From Erythrobacter sp. (GTDB taxonomy: Bacteria; Pseudomonadota; Alphaproteobacteria; Sphingomonadales; Sphingomonadaceae), in the NCBI RefSeq assembly GCF_035194505.1, contig NZ_CP136573.1, positions 2,794,047 to 2,858,046 on the forward strand: DNA of 64,000 nucleotides, read 5' to 3'. The notes below the pieces were generated by a model that had not been told where the DNA came from, did not search any database, and was given only the letters and a program-made list of their open reading frames with translations. A program made the translations under genes and the position numbers. Positions 38,112 through 46,459 of the stretch are shown here, piece by piece. The number at the start of each line of letters is the position of its first letter. The first letter of the stretch is position 1.

Positions 38112-39392
38112 TTAGTCTGCCGCTTCGGGCTCGGGCTTGGCCTTCTTGGCCAGCAGCGACTTGAAGTCGAACCCGCCGAGCAGCGACTTCTTCTCTTCGG
38201 TCGCGGACGAAAGATCGTCGGCATTCGCCCCCATCACGCGCTCGGCGATCTGGCGGATGGCCGCACTCGCCTTGCTCGAACGGTTGGCATCGACGAACAC
38301 CTGACCAAGCTTCGCCGAATTCGAGGCGGCCTTGAAATCATAGGGCACCATGAAATCGATCTTGCGCTCGATCGAGGCTTCGAAATCGGCCTTGCTGATT
38401 TCCGCGAGGCTCGGCTGCACCTTGTTGGCGATGATCATCGGATGGGCGTGCGCGGCGTTGCTCTTGAGCCACGACAGGATCCGGATGGTATCGCGCGCCG
38501 AGGCGAGCGTCAGTTCGCAGGTCAGCAGCACCAGATTCACGTCAGCCATCAGCTGCGGGAAGTTGATCAGCATGTTGCGCGGCAGATCGATCACCGTCAT
38601 TTCGAACGTCTGGCGGAATTCATCCTCCAGCTGCACGAAAGCGGCACCATCGGTCATCAGCGGCTGGCTGATCGGCGCTTCGGCCGAGAGGATCGACAGG
38701 TTGTCATTGGCGCGCACCATGGCGCGTTCGATGAACAGCGGGTCGATGCGGCTCGGGTTTTCGATCGCGTCGGTGAGACCGCGGCCCGGTTCGAGATCGA
38801 GCGCCAGAGCGCCGGTGCCGAAATGGACATCGAGGTCGAGCAGCGCGGTCGGCGACTTGTGGTGTTCGCTGAACAGCCAGGCGAGCGAGGTCGCGATGGT
38901 CGAGGCACCGACGCCGCCGCGCGTCCCGACCACGGCGGTCGAGATGTGACGACGCGAGGAGTCCGTATCGCCGCCCTTGGGGCTCATGAACACGGCCAGC
39001 GCCTGGTTGAGCGCATCATGCACCTGCTGGGCCGAAAGCGGCTTGAGCAGATAGTCGTGGATCCCGCTCGAGAGCAGATCGCGGTAGAGGCGCACGTCGT
39101 TGACCTGGCCGATGGCGATCACCACCGTGCCCGGCTCGCACACTTCGGCGAGCGCGTTGATGTCGTTGAGCGGATCGCAGCTTTCCGACAGGTCGACCAC
39201 GAGGATCGCCGGCGAGGCGCTGACCGAGAGCGATTGCACCGCGTTGCGCAGGCCGCCCTTGTTGCACTTCTCCGGCTGCCAGCCGAGTTCGATCACGACC
39301 GGACGCAGAACGTCGAGGGCGCTGTCGTCGCAGATATAGGCTGCAAACGGATCACGATTGCCGGGCAGGCCCGATTTCCAGGGAGCATTCAT
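38112..39392 (-). CDS. cpaE: Pilus assembly ATPase-like protein CpaE/TadZ
   Basis: A 426-residue protein. It has an N-terminal atypical receiver-like domain (about residues 20-130, VVDLSESCDPLNDINAL) and a ParA/MinD-type domain with the deviant Walker A GTRGGVGASTIA, then DLDVHFG and TVIDLPRNM. CpaE/TadZ directs the pilus machinery to its site in the cell. It is preceded by cpaD with three bases between stop and start and followed by a gap rather than by cpaF. Confidence 0.92.
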   Translation of the reverse strand: MNAPWKSGLPGNRDPFAAYICDDSALDVLRPVVIELGWQPEKCNKGGLRNAVQSLSVSASPAILVVDLSESCDPLNDINALAEVCEPGTVVIAIGQVNDVRLYRDLLSSGIHDYLLKPLSAQQVHDALNQALAVFMSPKGGDTDSSRRHISTAVVGTRGGVGASTIATSLAWLFSEHHKSPTALLDLDVHFGTGALALDLEPGRGLTDAIENPSRIDPLFIERAMVRANDNLSILSAEAPISQPLMTDGAAFVQLEDEFRQTFEMTVIDLPRNMLINFPQLMADVNLVLLTCELTLASARDTIRILSWLKSNAAHAHPMIIANKVQPSLAEISKADFEASIERKIDFMVPYDFKAASNSAKLGQVFVDANRSSKASAAIRQIAERVMGANADDLSSATEEKKSLLGGFDFKSLLAKKAKPEPEAAD

Positions 39393-39395
39393 GGC

Positions 39396-40094
39396 TTAGT
39401 TACCTCCTCCGGTGCCGCCACCGCCGCCGCCGCCACCGGCGGTTGCATCCAACAAACCAGCCGCGCCGGTCGGAGCGGCTTCGCGGAAGGTCTTGATCGC
39501 CTTGTTCGAGGTCGCGAGCACGGTTTCACCCGAGCCCTGCTTGCCTTCCAGCAGATCCTGCGGGTCGGCCACCATCGCGGCCATGTTGCTGTTCACGGCG
39601 CAGCCGAAATTGGGGCTGGTGCCGTTGGTGTAGTTCATGTCCGAATTGGCCGACCAGTCGGGGCAGCCCGGCACCGAGGCGTTCGAACGGGTGATCACCA
39701 CCCGCGCCTGACCCGGCCCAATCATGCCCGCCGTGGCCGGAGCCGCATCGCTGATCATCAGGCCATAGCGGCCCGCCAGCTCGCGGATCGCGCCCGTCAC
39801 CGCCGGGTTCTGGCCGGGGTTCTCGATCGCGATGCGGTCGCCATAGCGCAGGTCCATCGTCTCGAACCAGCCGTTGAGGCGCTGGAGTTCCGAGATCGGC
39901 AGGCCCGACGGGCTGGTGTTGACGTCGAGCGTGAAATTGGTCCGCTCGACCACCGGCTGCTTGACGGAATAGAGGGTGGTGTTGGTCGGCATCCCGCCGC
40001 AACCGGCGAGCCCGAGGCCAAGCGTGAGAGCAAGGGCGAGGCCAGGCGCGCGGCCCAGACGTCCCGTCAAAGTGTTCGGTCGTGCAACAGGCAT
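39396..40094 (-). CDS. cpaD: Pilus assembly lipoprotein CpaD
   Basis: A 232-residue protein with a lipoprotein signal ending GLAGC-GG. The CpaD signature is VPGCPDWS, then FGCAVNSNMAAMVADPQDLL. It is an outer-membrane-associated pilotin-like component of the Tad secretin. The C-terminus ends in a run of glycines encoded by a GCC/ACC-type microsatellite (around 39409-39435), which may vary in length. ATG 40094 follows AAGGTG. A GTG at 40112 is in frame but would spoil the signal peptide. Confidence 0.9.
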   Translation of the reverse strand: MPVARPNTLTGRLGRAPGLALALTLGLGLAGCGGMPTNTTLYSVKQPVVERTNFTLDVNTSPSGLPISELQRLNGWFETMDLRYGDRIAIENPGQNPAVTGAIRELAGRYGLMISDAAPATAGMIGPGQARVVITRSNASVPGCPDWSANSDMNYTNGTSPNFGCAVNSNMAAMVADPQDLLEGKQGSGETVLATSNKAIKTFREAAPTGAAGLLDATAGGGGGGGGTGGGN

Positions 40095-40113
40095 TGTGGT
40101 CACCTTTCTCACG

Positions 40114-41700
40114 TTAGAGGCTGAAGCCCGGGGTGGCGGCGCTGGCTTCGCGCTGGTCCTTGCGGCCCTTCTTGTCGGCGCGGCGCGGCGCTTCCGGAGC
40201 GTTGGGGACGATCGCGGCCGGATCGGCGGCGCTCACCTTGGGCTGCGGGGCTTCGGGCTGCGAGGACACGGGGCCGGGGCGCTGTTCGCCCGAGACACCG
40301 GCGGTCGATTGGAAGCCGAGCAGCTGTTCGGCTTCGTTGGCGGCACGATAGCCGTCGGTCGGCAGCTTGATGTCCTTGGCGTCGACCGGCTTCACCAGAT
40401 AGGGGGTGACGACGATCACCAGCTCGGTCTCGCCCTTGCGGAACTCGCGGCTGCGGAACAGGTTGCCGAGGATCGGCACGTCACCGAGGCCGGGCGCTTT
40501 GTCGAGCACGTTCTGCGAGTTCGAGCTCATCAGGCCGGCGATCATGAAGCTCTGGCCCGAGCCGAGTTCGATCGTGGTTTCGGTGCGACGGGTGGTCAGC
40601 GCCGGAACCTGGAAGCCGTTGAGCGTGATCGAGCCCTGCGTCGAGAGTTCGGACACTTCCGGACGCACGCGCATCGAGATGCGGCCGTTCGAGAGCACCG
40701 TCGGGGTGTAGGCGAGGCTCACACCGAACTGGCGGAACTGCACCGTCACCTGGCCGAGGCCCTGTGCGATCGGGATCGGGAATTCGCCGCCCGCGAGGAA
40801 GGTCGCGGTTTCGCCCGACAGCGCGGTCAGATTGGGTTCGGTCAGGGTGTTGACGAGGCCCATACGCTCCGACAGGTCGAGTGCGCCGAGCATGTCGATC
40901 CCGAACAGGCGGCCAAGACCCGCAATCGTGGTGCCGCCGCGCGAGCTGACGGCTGGCCCGGGGATTTCGGTGCCATCGGGCAGAATGAAGGCGGCCTGTG
41001 CAACCTCATTGCCGACCCCCAGCGGGCCATCGAAGCGGAAGCTTTTGCCGCCGATCGGACGACCGGTGCCGACGCCGAAGCGGAAGCCGCTCGAACCGTC
41101 GATGTTGTTAAGGTTGCCGCCGATCGCACGCAGCAGCGAACGGCTGACTTCGGCGATGGTGACCTTGAGGTTCACCTGCAGCGGCGTGGCCGTGCGCAGG
41201 CGGGTGATGACGTTCGCCTTGTCGCCAAGGAAGGCCTGCACCAGGCGCTCGGCCTCGGCAGCATCCTCGGGCGAGCCGACGGTGCCGGTCAGCAGCACGG
41301 TGTCCGCGCCCATCGTCGAGATCGAAATCTTGGCGTCGGGCATGGCCAGCGCCAGCATCTGATCAACGCTGCCGATGTTCGAGCCGACCCGGATATTGGC
41401 CGAGAAGATCACGTCGCCGCGTTCGTTGCTGGCGTAGATCGTGGTCTCGCCGCCGGCCTTGCCGAAGACATAGAGCTGGCGCTGCGACTTGATCTGGACG
41501 TCGGCGACTTCGTCATTGGCGACGAAGACGTCGGCCATGGCGCCGGGCACCGTCACCAGCTCGCCCTTGCCGATCGACAGGACGATTTCCTGCGACGGCT
41601 TGACGACCTGCTGCGCGGTGGCCGTGGTGGCCGGCATGGAGGCAAGCGGTGCGGCCACCATGGCAGCAAGCAGCAGCTTGGCTTTCAGGTTCAGTGTCAT
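40114..41700 (-). CDS. cpaC: Outer membrane secretin CpaC/RcpA
   Basis: The secretin of the Tad pilus, 528 residues from ATG 41700. It has a signal peptide ending ATTATA-QQ, an N-terminal secretin-type domain, a BON-like segment (TVLLTGTVGSPEDAAEAERLV) and the C-terminal secretin domain (PNLTALSGETATFLAGGEFPIP, TTIELGSGQSFMIAGL). ATG 41700 has GAGGGGAG at seven bases. An upstream ATG 41763 also has GAGGGGA and would give an N-terminal extension of 21 residues, so the start is open, but only 41700 places the signal peptide at the end. A tail rich in P, A and K follows the secretin domain. Confidence 0.92.
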   Translation of the reverse strand: MTLNLKAKLLLAAMVAAPLASMPATTATAQQVVKPSQEIVLSIGKGELVTVPGAMADVFVANDEVADVQIKSQRQLYVFGKAGGETTIYASNERGDVIFSANIRVGSNIGSVDQMLALAMPDAKISISTMGADTVLLTGTVGSPEDAAEAERLVQAFLGDKANVITRLRTATPLQVNLKVTIAEVSRSLLRAIGGNLNNIDGSSGFRFGVGTGRPIGGKSFRFDGPLGVGNEVAQAAFILPDGTEIPGPAVSSRGGTTIAGLGRLFGIDMLGALDLSERMGLVNTLTEPNLTALSGETATFLAGGEFPIPIAQGLGQVTVQFRQFGVSLAYTPTVLSNGRISMRVRPEVSELSTQGSITLNGFQVPALTTRRTETTIELGSGQSFMIAGLMSSNSQNVLDKAPGLGDVPILGNLFRSREFRKGETELVIVVTPYLVKPVDAKDIKLPTDGYRAANEAEQLLGFQSTAGVSGEQRPGPVSSQPEAPQPKVSAADPAAIVPNAPEAPRRADKKGRKDQREASAATPGFSL

Positions 41701-41774
41701 TTTGCGGCTCCCCTCGGGTTTGCCAGTGGCAACTTGGTGCGCGAGCGTTTGATTGAGACCCATGGTCATTCCCC

Positions 41775-42854
41775 TCAATTGCCCATGGTCGAGCTGATCA
41801 CCTGGCCGGCGCGACGGGTCGCGCTCGACTGGGTGCGCACGATCCCGCTGCTGACCTGGGTTTCCTCGGTCTCCTTGCCACGGGTCACGCGGACGCTCGG
41901 GCCCTTGTAGACCGGGGCGCTGTTGGCCTGGGCCGGGATGCCGGTGGGGGCAGCCGGAGCAGCCTGCGGACGCGAGGAATCCTGCGCCGGCATGGTCTTG
42001 CGCTGGAAGCGCGAGACGTCGCCGCCGGTCACGAAGCTGGCACCCTTGTCGATCGGACGGGCCATGGCAGCCTTGAGCAGACGCTCTTCCTGCTCGGGGG
42101 TGGCGTTGTCGGGGATGGTGACATCGCCCGCGGCAATCGCCCGCTCGAGTTCGGCGTCGTTATCGGCCAGCGAGCGCAGCGCGAGGCTGAGCGTCCCGAT
42201 GGTCTGGGCCACGGCGACCTTTTCGGCGATCTTCGGGGTGACTTCGAGCGTGACGGTGCGGAACGCGGTCACGACAGTCTTGCCGTTCTCGTCGGTGGTG
42301 GTTTCGGTGGTCTGGTCGGTTGCGAGGACGCGCAGGTTGCGGATCACCGTTTCAGCGGCGCGCAGCGACGGGCCTTCGTCACCCTCGACCGTCTGGGTCA
42401 GCACCAGGTCGACGCGGTCGCCCGGGAAGACGAAGCCGGCGACACCGGTCATGGCCGACACCGGAACGGTGACAGCGCGCATGCCCGGCCCGAGCGCGGC
42501 AGCGAGGAAGCCGTGGTCACCCGGAGCCACCAGCGTGCCCTGCGTGACCGGCTCACCTGCGGTGATCGGGAAACGCACGACGGTGCCGAGCAGCTTGTTC
42601 ATGTCGGCTTCGCCGTCGATGAAATAGGCGTCCTTCACCAGCTCCTTGGGCCAGGGCTGGAAGCCCAGCGCATCGGCGGTGATGATCGTGCCTGCGGTCA
42701 GCGCACGCTTGGCGACCAGGACCCGCGGGCCGGTCGGGGCGGCGGCTTCGGCAGCAGGGGCCGAACCTCCGGCGAAGATGCTCCGTGCAGCAAAGGCGGT
42801 TCCGATCGCGATGATCAGCGCGCCAATCAGCAGAACAAGTTTCTTCCTATCCAT
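41775..42854 (-). CDS. cpaB: Pilus assembly protein CpaB/RcpC
   Basis: A 359-residue periplasmic protein with one N-terminal helix (about residues 6-26) and an SAF domain (RVLVAKRALTAGTIITADAL), followed by the RcpC/CpaB core (AVTVPVSAMTGVAGFVFPGDRVDLVL). The C-terminal tail is proline/alanine-rich. It stabilises the secretin of the Tad system. Its start lies 28 bp inside the end of cpaA. Confidence 0.92.
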   Translation of the reverse strand: MDRKKLVLLIGALIIAIGTAFAARSIFAGGSAPAAEAAAPTGPRVLVAKRALTAGTIITADALGFQPWPKELVKDAYFIDGEADMNKLLGTVVRFPITAGEPVTQGTLVAPGDHGFLAAALGPGMRAVTVPVSAMTGVAGFVFPGDRVDLVLTQTVEGDEGPSLRAAETVIRNLRVLATDQTTETTTDENGKTVVTAFRTVTLEVTPKIAEKVAVAQTIGTLSLALRSLADNDAELERAIAAGDVTIPDNATPEQEERLLKAAMARPIDKGASFVTGGDVSRFQRKTMPAQDSSRPQAAPAAPTGIPAQANSAPVYKGPSVRVTRGKETEETQVSSGIVRTQSSATRRAGQVISSTMGN

Positions 42855-43435
42855 GGCTCAAATAGCCCCCTCGTAATCGCCCGTGGTTTCGTCAGCGGGC
42901 AGGTAAGGTTTCGATGCGTAAGTCCTGATTGGTTAAAATCGGGTTGTGCTGCAGCCATGGCCGGAACGGCCGCAGGCAGCAGATTGAAGTAAAGCACCCA
43001 CAAGCCGCCGATCGCGATCGCGACCCCGTAAGGGATCGCCAGCTTCTCGCGCTGGCGGCGCATGGCGTGGTATCCCGCCATGATGACGGTCAGGATGCCG
43101 CCGGCGATGGCCATCACCACCAGCAGCTGGATGAAAATGTCCCACTGGATCCACAGCGCCAGCGCGGTCAGCAGCTTCACATCGCCGCCGCCCATCATCT
43201 TCATGGCGAACAGGCCGGCGAGCAGCACGAAGGCGGCCAGCGCCACACCCACCTGCAGCGCGACATCGGGCCACAGCGACAGGCCGCTCGACCACCAGAA
43301 GGCGGGCGCTGCCAGCGCCACGGCCGCATTGAGCCAATTGTCGATCTGACGCCGGCGAATGTCGGTGAAAGCGGCGAAAACCAGCGCGATTGCCAAGGCA
43401 ATCAGCAGCCCGTAGTGAATGGTGGTCGTCAACAT
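42827..43435 (-). CDS. cpaA: Prepilin peptidase CpaA/TadV
   Basis: A 202-residue A24-type aspartic peptidase that processes Flp pilin. The two catalytic aspartates are in FAAFTDIRRRQI and the GxGD motif MMGGGDVKLL. It has about five hydrophobic helices. ATG 43435 is taken as the start. It is the first gene of the cpa operon; no flp pilin gene lies upstream in this window. The last roughly 45 residues look unlike the family and overlap cpaB by 28 bp. An inverted pair TTAC-N6-GTAA (43506-43519) upstream could be an operator. Confidence 0.85.
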   Translation of the reverse strand: MLTTTIHYGLLIALAIALVFAAFTDIRRRQIDNWLNAAVALAAPAFWWSSGLSLWPDVALQVGVALAAFVLLAGLFAMKMMGGGDVKLLTALALWIQWDIFIQLLVVMAIAGGILTVIMAGYHAMRRQREKLAIPYGVAIAIGGLWVLYFNLLPAAVPAMAAAQPDFNQSGLTHRNLTCPLTKPRAITRGLFEPWIGRNLFC

Positions 43436-43538
43436 CGTGCCCCCGAAGTGGCCAAGAGCGTCAGTGCTCTCGGGCGGTCTTCGAGCCGGTGTTACAGGTG
43501 TATGCTTACCAAAAAGTAACCACGCTCGGAGGCTTCCC

Positions 43539-44504
43539 ATTTACGATTCCAGCGATTCCGGGCCGATCGACCGCAGGGCCATTCCCCCTGCGGCGCGAGA
43601 GAGCGTGTGGCACGCGGGCGATGGCCATGCGGTGCGCCGGATCGACTGGCCCGGTGCTGGCGCGCGCGCGCGCGGGTCGATCCTGTTCCTTCCCGGACGC
43701 GGCGATTGTTACGAGAAATATCTCGAAACCCTCGAGCAATGGCATCGCGACGGCTGGCGGGTCACGGCGTCGGACTGGCGCGGGCAGGCCGGATCGGGAC
43801 GGCTGGGCAAGGATGCGGTCACCGGCCATGTCGAGGATCTCGCGATCTGGGTCGATGATCTGGCCGATCTTTGGGCGCGCTGGGTGGCCGAGACCCCCGG
43901 CCCGCATGTGCTCGCGGCCCATTCGATGGGCGGGCATCTGGTGCTGCGCGCGCTCGTGGAGGGCAGGGTCACCCCCGATGCAGTGGTGCTGAGCGCGCCG
44001 ATGACCGGTATCAACGGCCCGCCGCTGCCGCTCTCGGCGCTCCACGCGGTCGCCCGGATGATGTGCGCGGTTGGCGATCCCATGCGGCAGGCATGGAAGT
44101 GGAGCGAGAAGCCGGGCGTGCTGCCCGCTGGCCGGGCGAACCTGCTCACCCATGACGCCGAGCGTTATGCCGATGAGGAATGGTGGCGCGATCACCGCCC
44201 TGAGCTGGTGATGGGCCCGGCGAGCTGGCGCTGGGTCGAGCGGGCCTATGCCTCCTCCCGTCTGCTCGAAGCGCCCGGCGCGCTCGAGAAGGTCGCGGTG
44301 CCGGTGCTGATCCTCTCGACCAGCAGCGACAAGCTGGTGAGCCACCCCGCCAACCTGCGCGCCGCCCGGCGCCTGCCCAAGGGCGAGATGGTCGCGTTCG
44401 GGGCCGAGGCGCATCACGAGATCCTGCGCGAGGAGGATAGTGTGCGCGGGCCGGTAATGGCGCACATCGCCCAGTTTCTCGACAAGGCGGCACCCGCACA
44501 ATGA
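43539..44504 (+). CDS. Alpha/beta hydrolase (lysophospholipase type); start codon probably ATT
   Basis: A hydrolase of about 321 residues with nucleophile motif AAHSMGGH, acid residue in STSSDKLVS and histidine in GAEAHHEIL. SILFLPGRGD forms the first core strand and oxyanion region. There is no suitable ATG, GTG or TTG near the natural N-terminus. The in-frame ATT at 43539 has GGAGG six bases upstream and would give a start I-Y-D-S-S-D. An in-frame ATG at 43419 would run through the cpaA promoter and start region and is unlikely. The stop overlaps the next gene (ATGA), so both are translationally coupled. Confidence 0.8.
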   Translation: MYDSSDSGPIDRRAIPPAARESVWHAGDGHAVRRIDWPGAGARARGSILFLPGRGDCYEKYLETLEQWHRDGWRVTASDWRGQAGSGRLGKDAVTGHVEDLAIWVDDLADLWARWVAETPGPHVLAAHSMGGHLVLRALVEGRVTPDAVVLSAPMTGINGPPLPLSALHAVARMMCAVGDPMRQAWKWSEKPGVLPAGRANLLTHDAERYADEEWWRDHRPELVMGPASWRWVERAYASSRLLEAPGALEKVAVPVLILSTSSDKLVSHPANLRAARRLPKGEMVAFGAEAHHEILREEDSVRGPVMAHIAQFLDKAAPAQ

Positions 44505-45595
44505 CCTATGATTTTGCGGTGATCGGTGCCGGCATGGCCGGTGCAAGCCTTGCGGCCGAACTTTCGCCCTATGCGCGGGTGCTGCTGCTGGAAGCCGAGG
44601 ATGCGCCCGGCTATCACGCCACCGGGCGTTCGGCCGCGTTCTGGGAGGAGTGCTATGGCGGCCCCGGCGTGGTGCCGTTGACGCTGGCATCCGGCCCCTA
44701 TCTGGCCGAGCACGGCTTCCTCTCCCCGCGCGGTGCGCTCTATGTCGGGCGGACCGAGGATCGCGCCGCGATGGACGCTTTTGTCGCAACCTTCGCCGGC
44801 ACCGGCGTCACCATCGAGCGGCTGGACCGCGCCGGGCTCGAACGGCTGGTGCCCGCCATGCATGCGGACTGGTGCGACGCGATCCACGAGCCGGCCTGCG
44901 CCGACATCGATGTGGCAGGCCTCCACCAGCACTATCTCGCCATGGCGCGGCGGGGCGGGGTGGAGCTGGCCTGCCGGGCGCGGATTGCCGGGCTGATGCG
45001 CGACGAGGATGGCTGGCGCATCGTGACCGCCGCTGGCGATGTCCATCGCGCAGCGCGCATCGTCAATGCGGCGGGGGCCTGGGCCGATCAGGTCGCGGGG
45101 CTGGCAGGCCTTGCACCGATCGGCATCCAGCCGCTGCGCCGCACCGTGGTGCAACTGCGCGTCGATCCGCCTGCGCCTGCCAATCTGCCGCTGGTGCTCG
45201 ACATCAATGAAGGCTTCTACTTCAAGCCCGATAATGGCCGCCTGTGGCTGAGCCCGCATGACGAGGTGCCATCCGATCCGGTCGACGCTGCGCCTGACGA
45301 GCTTGACGTCGCCATCGCGATCGACCGCTTCGAACAGGTGAGCGACTGGCACATCGCCGCGCTCGAGCGGCGCTGGGCGGGCCTCAGAAGCTTCGCGCCC
45401 GACCGGCTGCCGGTCTATGGCTTTGATCCTGCCGAAGAGCGGTTTTTCTGGTTTGCAGGCCAGGGTGGCTTCGGCATCCAGACCGCCCCTGCCGCCGCGC
45501 GGCTGGGAGCGCAGATCGCGCTAGGCCTTGCGCCCGACGCGATGACGGCGGCCATTGATCCGGCACGCTATTCTCCGGCGCGTTTTGCCCGCTAG
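44501..45595 (+). CDS. FAD-dependent oxidoreductase, DAO family (D-amino acid dehydrogenase-like)
   Basis: A 364-residue flavoprotein. The Rossmann motif VIGAGMAGASLA is at residues 7-18, ARIVNAAGAWAD is the typical second FAD segment, and FWFAGQGGFGIQTAPA closes the FAD site near the C-terminus. The overall pattern resembles D-arginine/D-amino acid dehydrogenases. It oxidises an amino acid or imino compound; the substrate cannot be fixed. It is co-transcribed with the hydrolase (ATGA overlap). Confidence 0.85.
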   Translation: MTYDFAVIGAGMAGASLAAELSPYARVLLLEAEDAPGYHATGRSAAFWEECYGGPGVVPLTLASGPYLAEHGFLSPRGALYVGRTEDRAAMDAFVATFAGTGVTIERLDRAGLERLVPAMHADWCDAIHEPACADIDVAGLHQHYLAMARRGGVELACRARIAGLMRDEDGWRIVTAAGDVHRAARIVNAAGAWADQVAGLAGLAPIGIQPLRRTVVQLRVDPPAPANLPLVLDINEGFYFKPDNGRLWLSPHDEVPSDPVDAAPDELDVAIAIDRFEQVSDWHIAALERRWAGLRSFAPDRLPVYGFDPAEERFFWFAGQGGFGIQTAPAAARLGAQIALGLAPDAMTAAIDPARYSPARFAR

Positions 45596-45662
45596 CCAGC
45601 GGCTTATCCTGCTGTATGGTAAAGGCGTGCTGAACGGCAGCACAGCTAAGGAGGAGGGCCCG

Positions 45663-45839
45663 ATGGCGCACAAGTTCGAGATCTACAAGGATAACGCCGG
45701 CGAGTTCCGCGTGCGGTTCAAGTACAATTCGGAAGTGATGTTCTCGACGCAGGGCTATTCGAGCAAGGCCAGCGCGCAGAACGCAATCGATTCGATCAAG
45801 AAGAACGGCCCCGACGCCGAGGTCGAAGACAACAGCTGA
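45663..45839 (+). CDS. Small YegP-type (DUF1508) protein
   Basis: A 58-residue protein, MAHKFEIYKDNAGEFRVRFK and onward, with the single DUF1508 unit (WRF-like strand followed by GYSSKASAQNAIDSIKKN). The YegP family has this unit once or twice; its function is not established. ATG 45663 lies after AAGGAGGAGGG, an unusually strong ribosome-binding site. A dispersed-type palindromic repeat follows the gene. Confidence 0.88.
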   Translation: MAHKFEIYKDNAGEFRVRFKYNSEVMFSTQGYSSKASAQNAIDSIKKNGPDAEVEDNS

Positions 45840-45860
45840 TTTTTGACGCCAACTGTTCGC

Positions 45861-45964
45861 TCGTCATTGCGAGCGTCGCGAAGCAATCCATGGCCTGAGG
45901 TTTCCGCCTGAAGCGCGCCCGGTCAATGGATTGCTTCGTCGCATACGGCTCCTCGCAATGACGA
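45861..45964. repeat. Palindromic dispersed-type repeat element
   Basis: A 104-bp element between the DUF1508 gene and rnhA. Outer arms TCGTCATTGCGAG (45861-45873) and CTCGCAATGACGA (45952-45964) are perfect inverted repeats. Inner arms around CGAAGCAATCCAT and ATGGATTGCTTCG are also inverted. Elements of this kind are widespread in alphaproteobacterial genomes as small non-coding mobile-like repeats. The hairpin may end the transcripts of both convergent genes. Confidence 0.8.
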
Positions 45965-45971
45965 GGAGAGA

Positions 45972-46430
45972 TCAGTGCGAAAATGCTGAACCCGGATCCG
46001 CCTGCCGTGCGGCCTCGGCACTCGCAAGCGCATCGCAGCGTTCGTTTTCGGGGTGGCCCGAGTGGCCCTTCACCCATTCCCATGAAAGCTTGTGCGGCCG
46101 TGCTGCGGCGAGCAGTTCGCGCCACAGGTCTTCATTGGCGACGGGCTTCTTCGCCGCGTTGACCCAGCCCTTTTTCTGCCAGCCGAAGATCCACTTGGTC
46201 ATGCCGTCGATGACATAGCGGCTGTCGGTGTGGACCGTGACGGCGCAGGGCTCCTTCAGCGCCGACAGGCCGCGCAGGATCGCGGTCATTTCCATCCGGT
46301 TGTTGGTGGTCTCGGGCTCGCCGCCGACCAGCTCCTTCTCGTGCCCGCCGCTGCGCAAAATCGCGGCCCAGCCGCCCGGGCCGGGATTGCCCTTGCAGGC
46401 ACCGTCGGTGAAGATGTCGACCTGTCTCAT
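45972..46430 (-). CDS. rnhA: Ribonuclease HI
   Basis: A 152-residue RNase H that removes RNA from RNA-DNA hybrids. The catalytic acids Asp9 (IFTDGACKGNPG), Glu47 (NNRMEMTA), Asp69 (HTDSRYV) and Asp133 (NERCDALA) are all present. Length is standard. It is the third gene of ispH-thrB-rnhA, 29 bp after thrB, a conserved order in alphaproteobacteria. Confidence 0.96.
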   Translation of the reverse strand: MRQVDIFTDGACKGNPGPGGWAAILRSGGHEKELVGGEPETTNNRMEMTAILRGLSALKEPCAVTVHTDSRYVIDGMTKWIFGWQKKGWVNAAKKPVANEDLWRELLAAARPHKLSWEWVKGHSGHPENERCDALASAEAARQADPGSAFSH

Positions 46431-46459
46431 CGGGTGAGCCCTAGGGGCGTGAGCGCTCG

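Noticed and set aside
43506..43519. TTAC-N6-GTAA upstream of cpaA as a CtrA site
   Set aside because: It only partly matches TTAA-N7-TTAA and is an inverted rather than direct repeat; kept only as a possible operator in the cpaA note.
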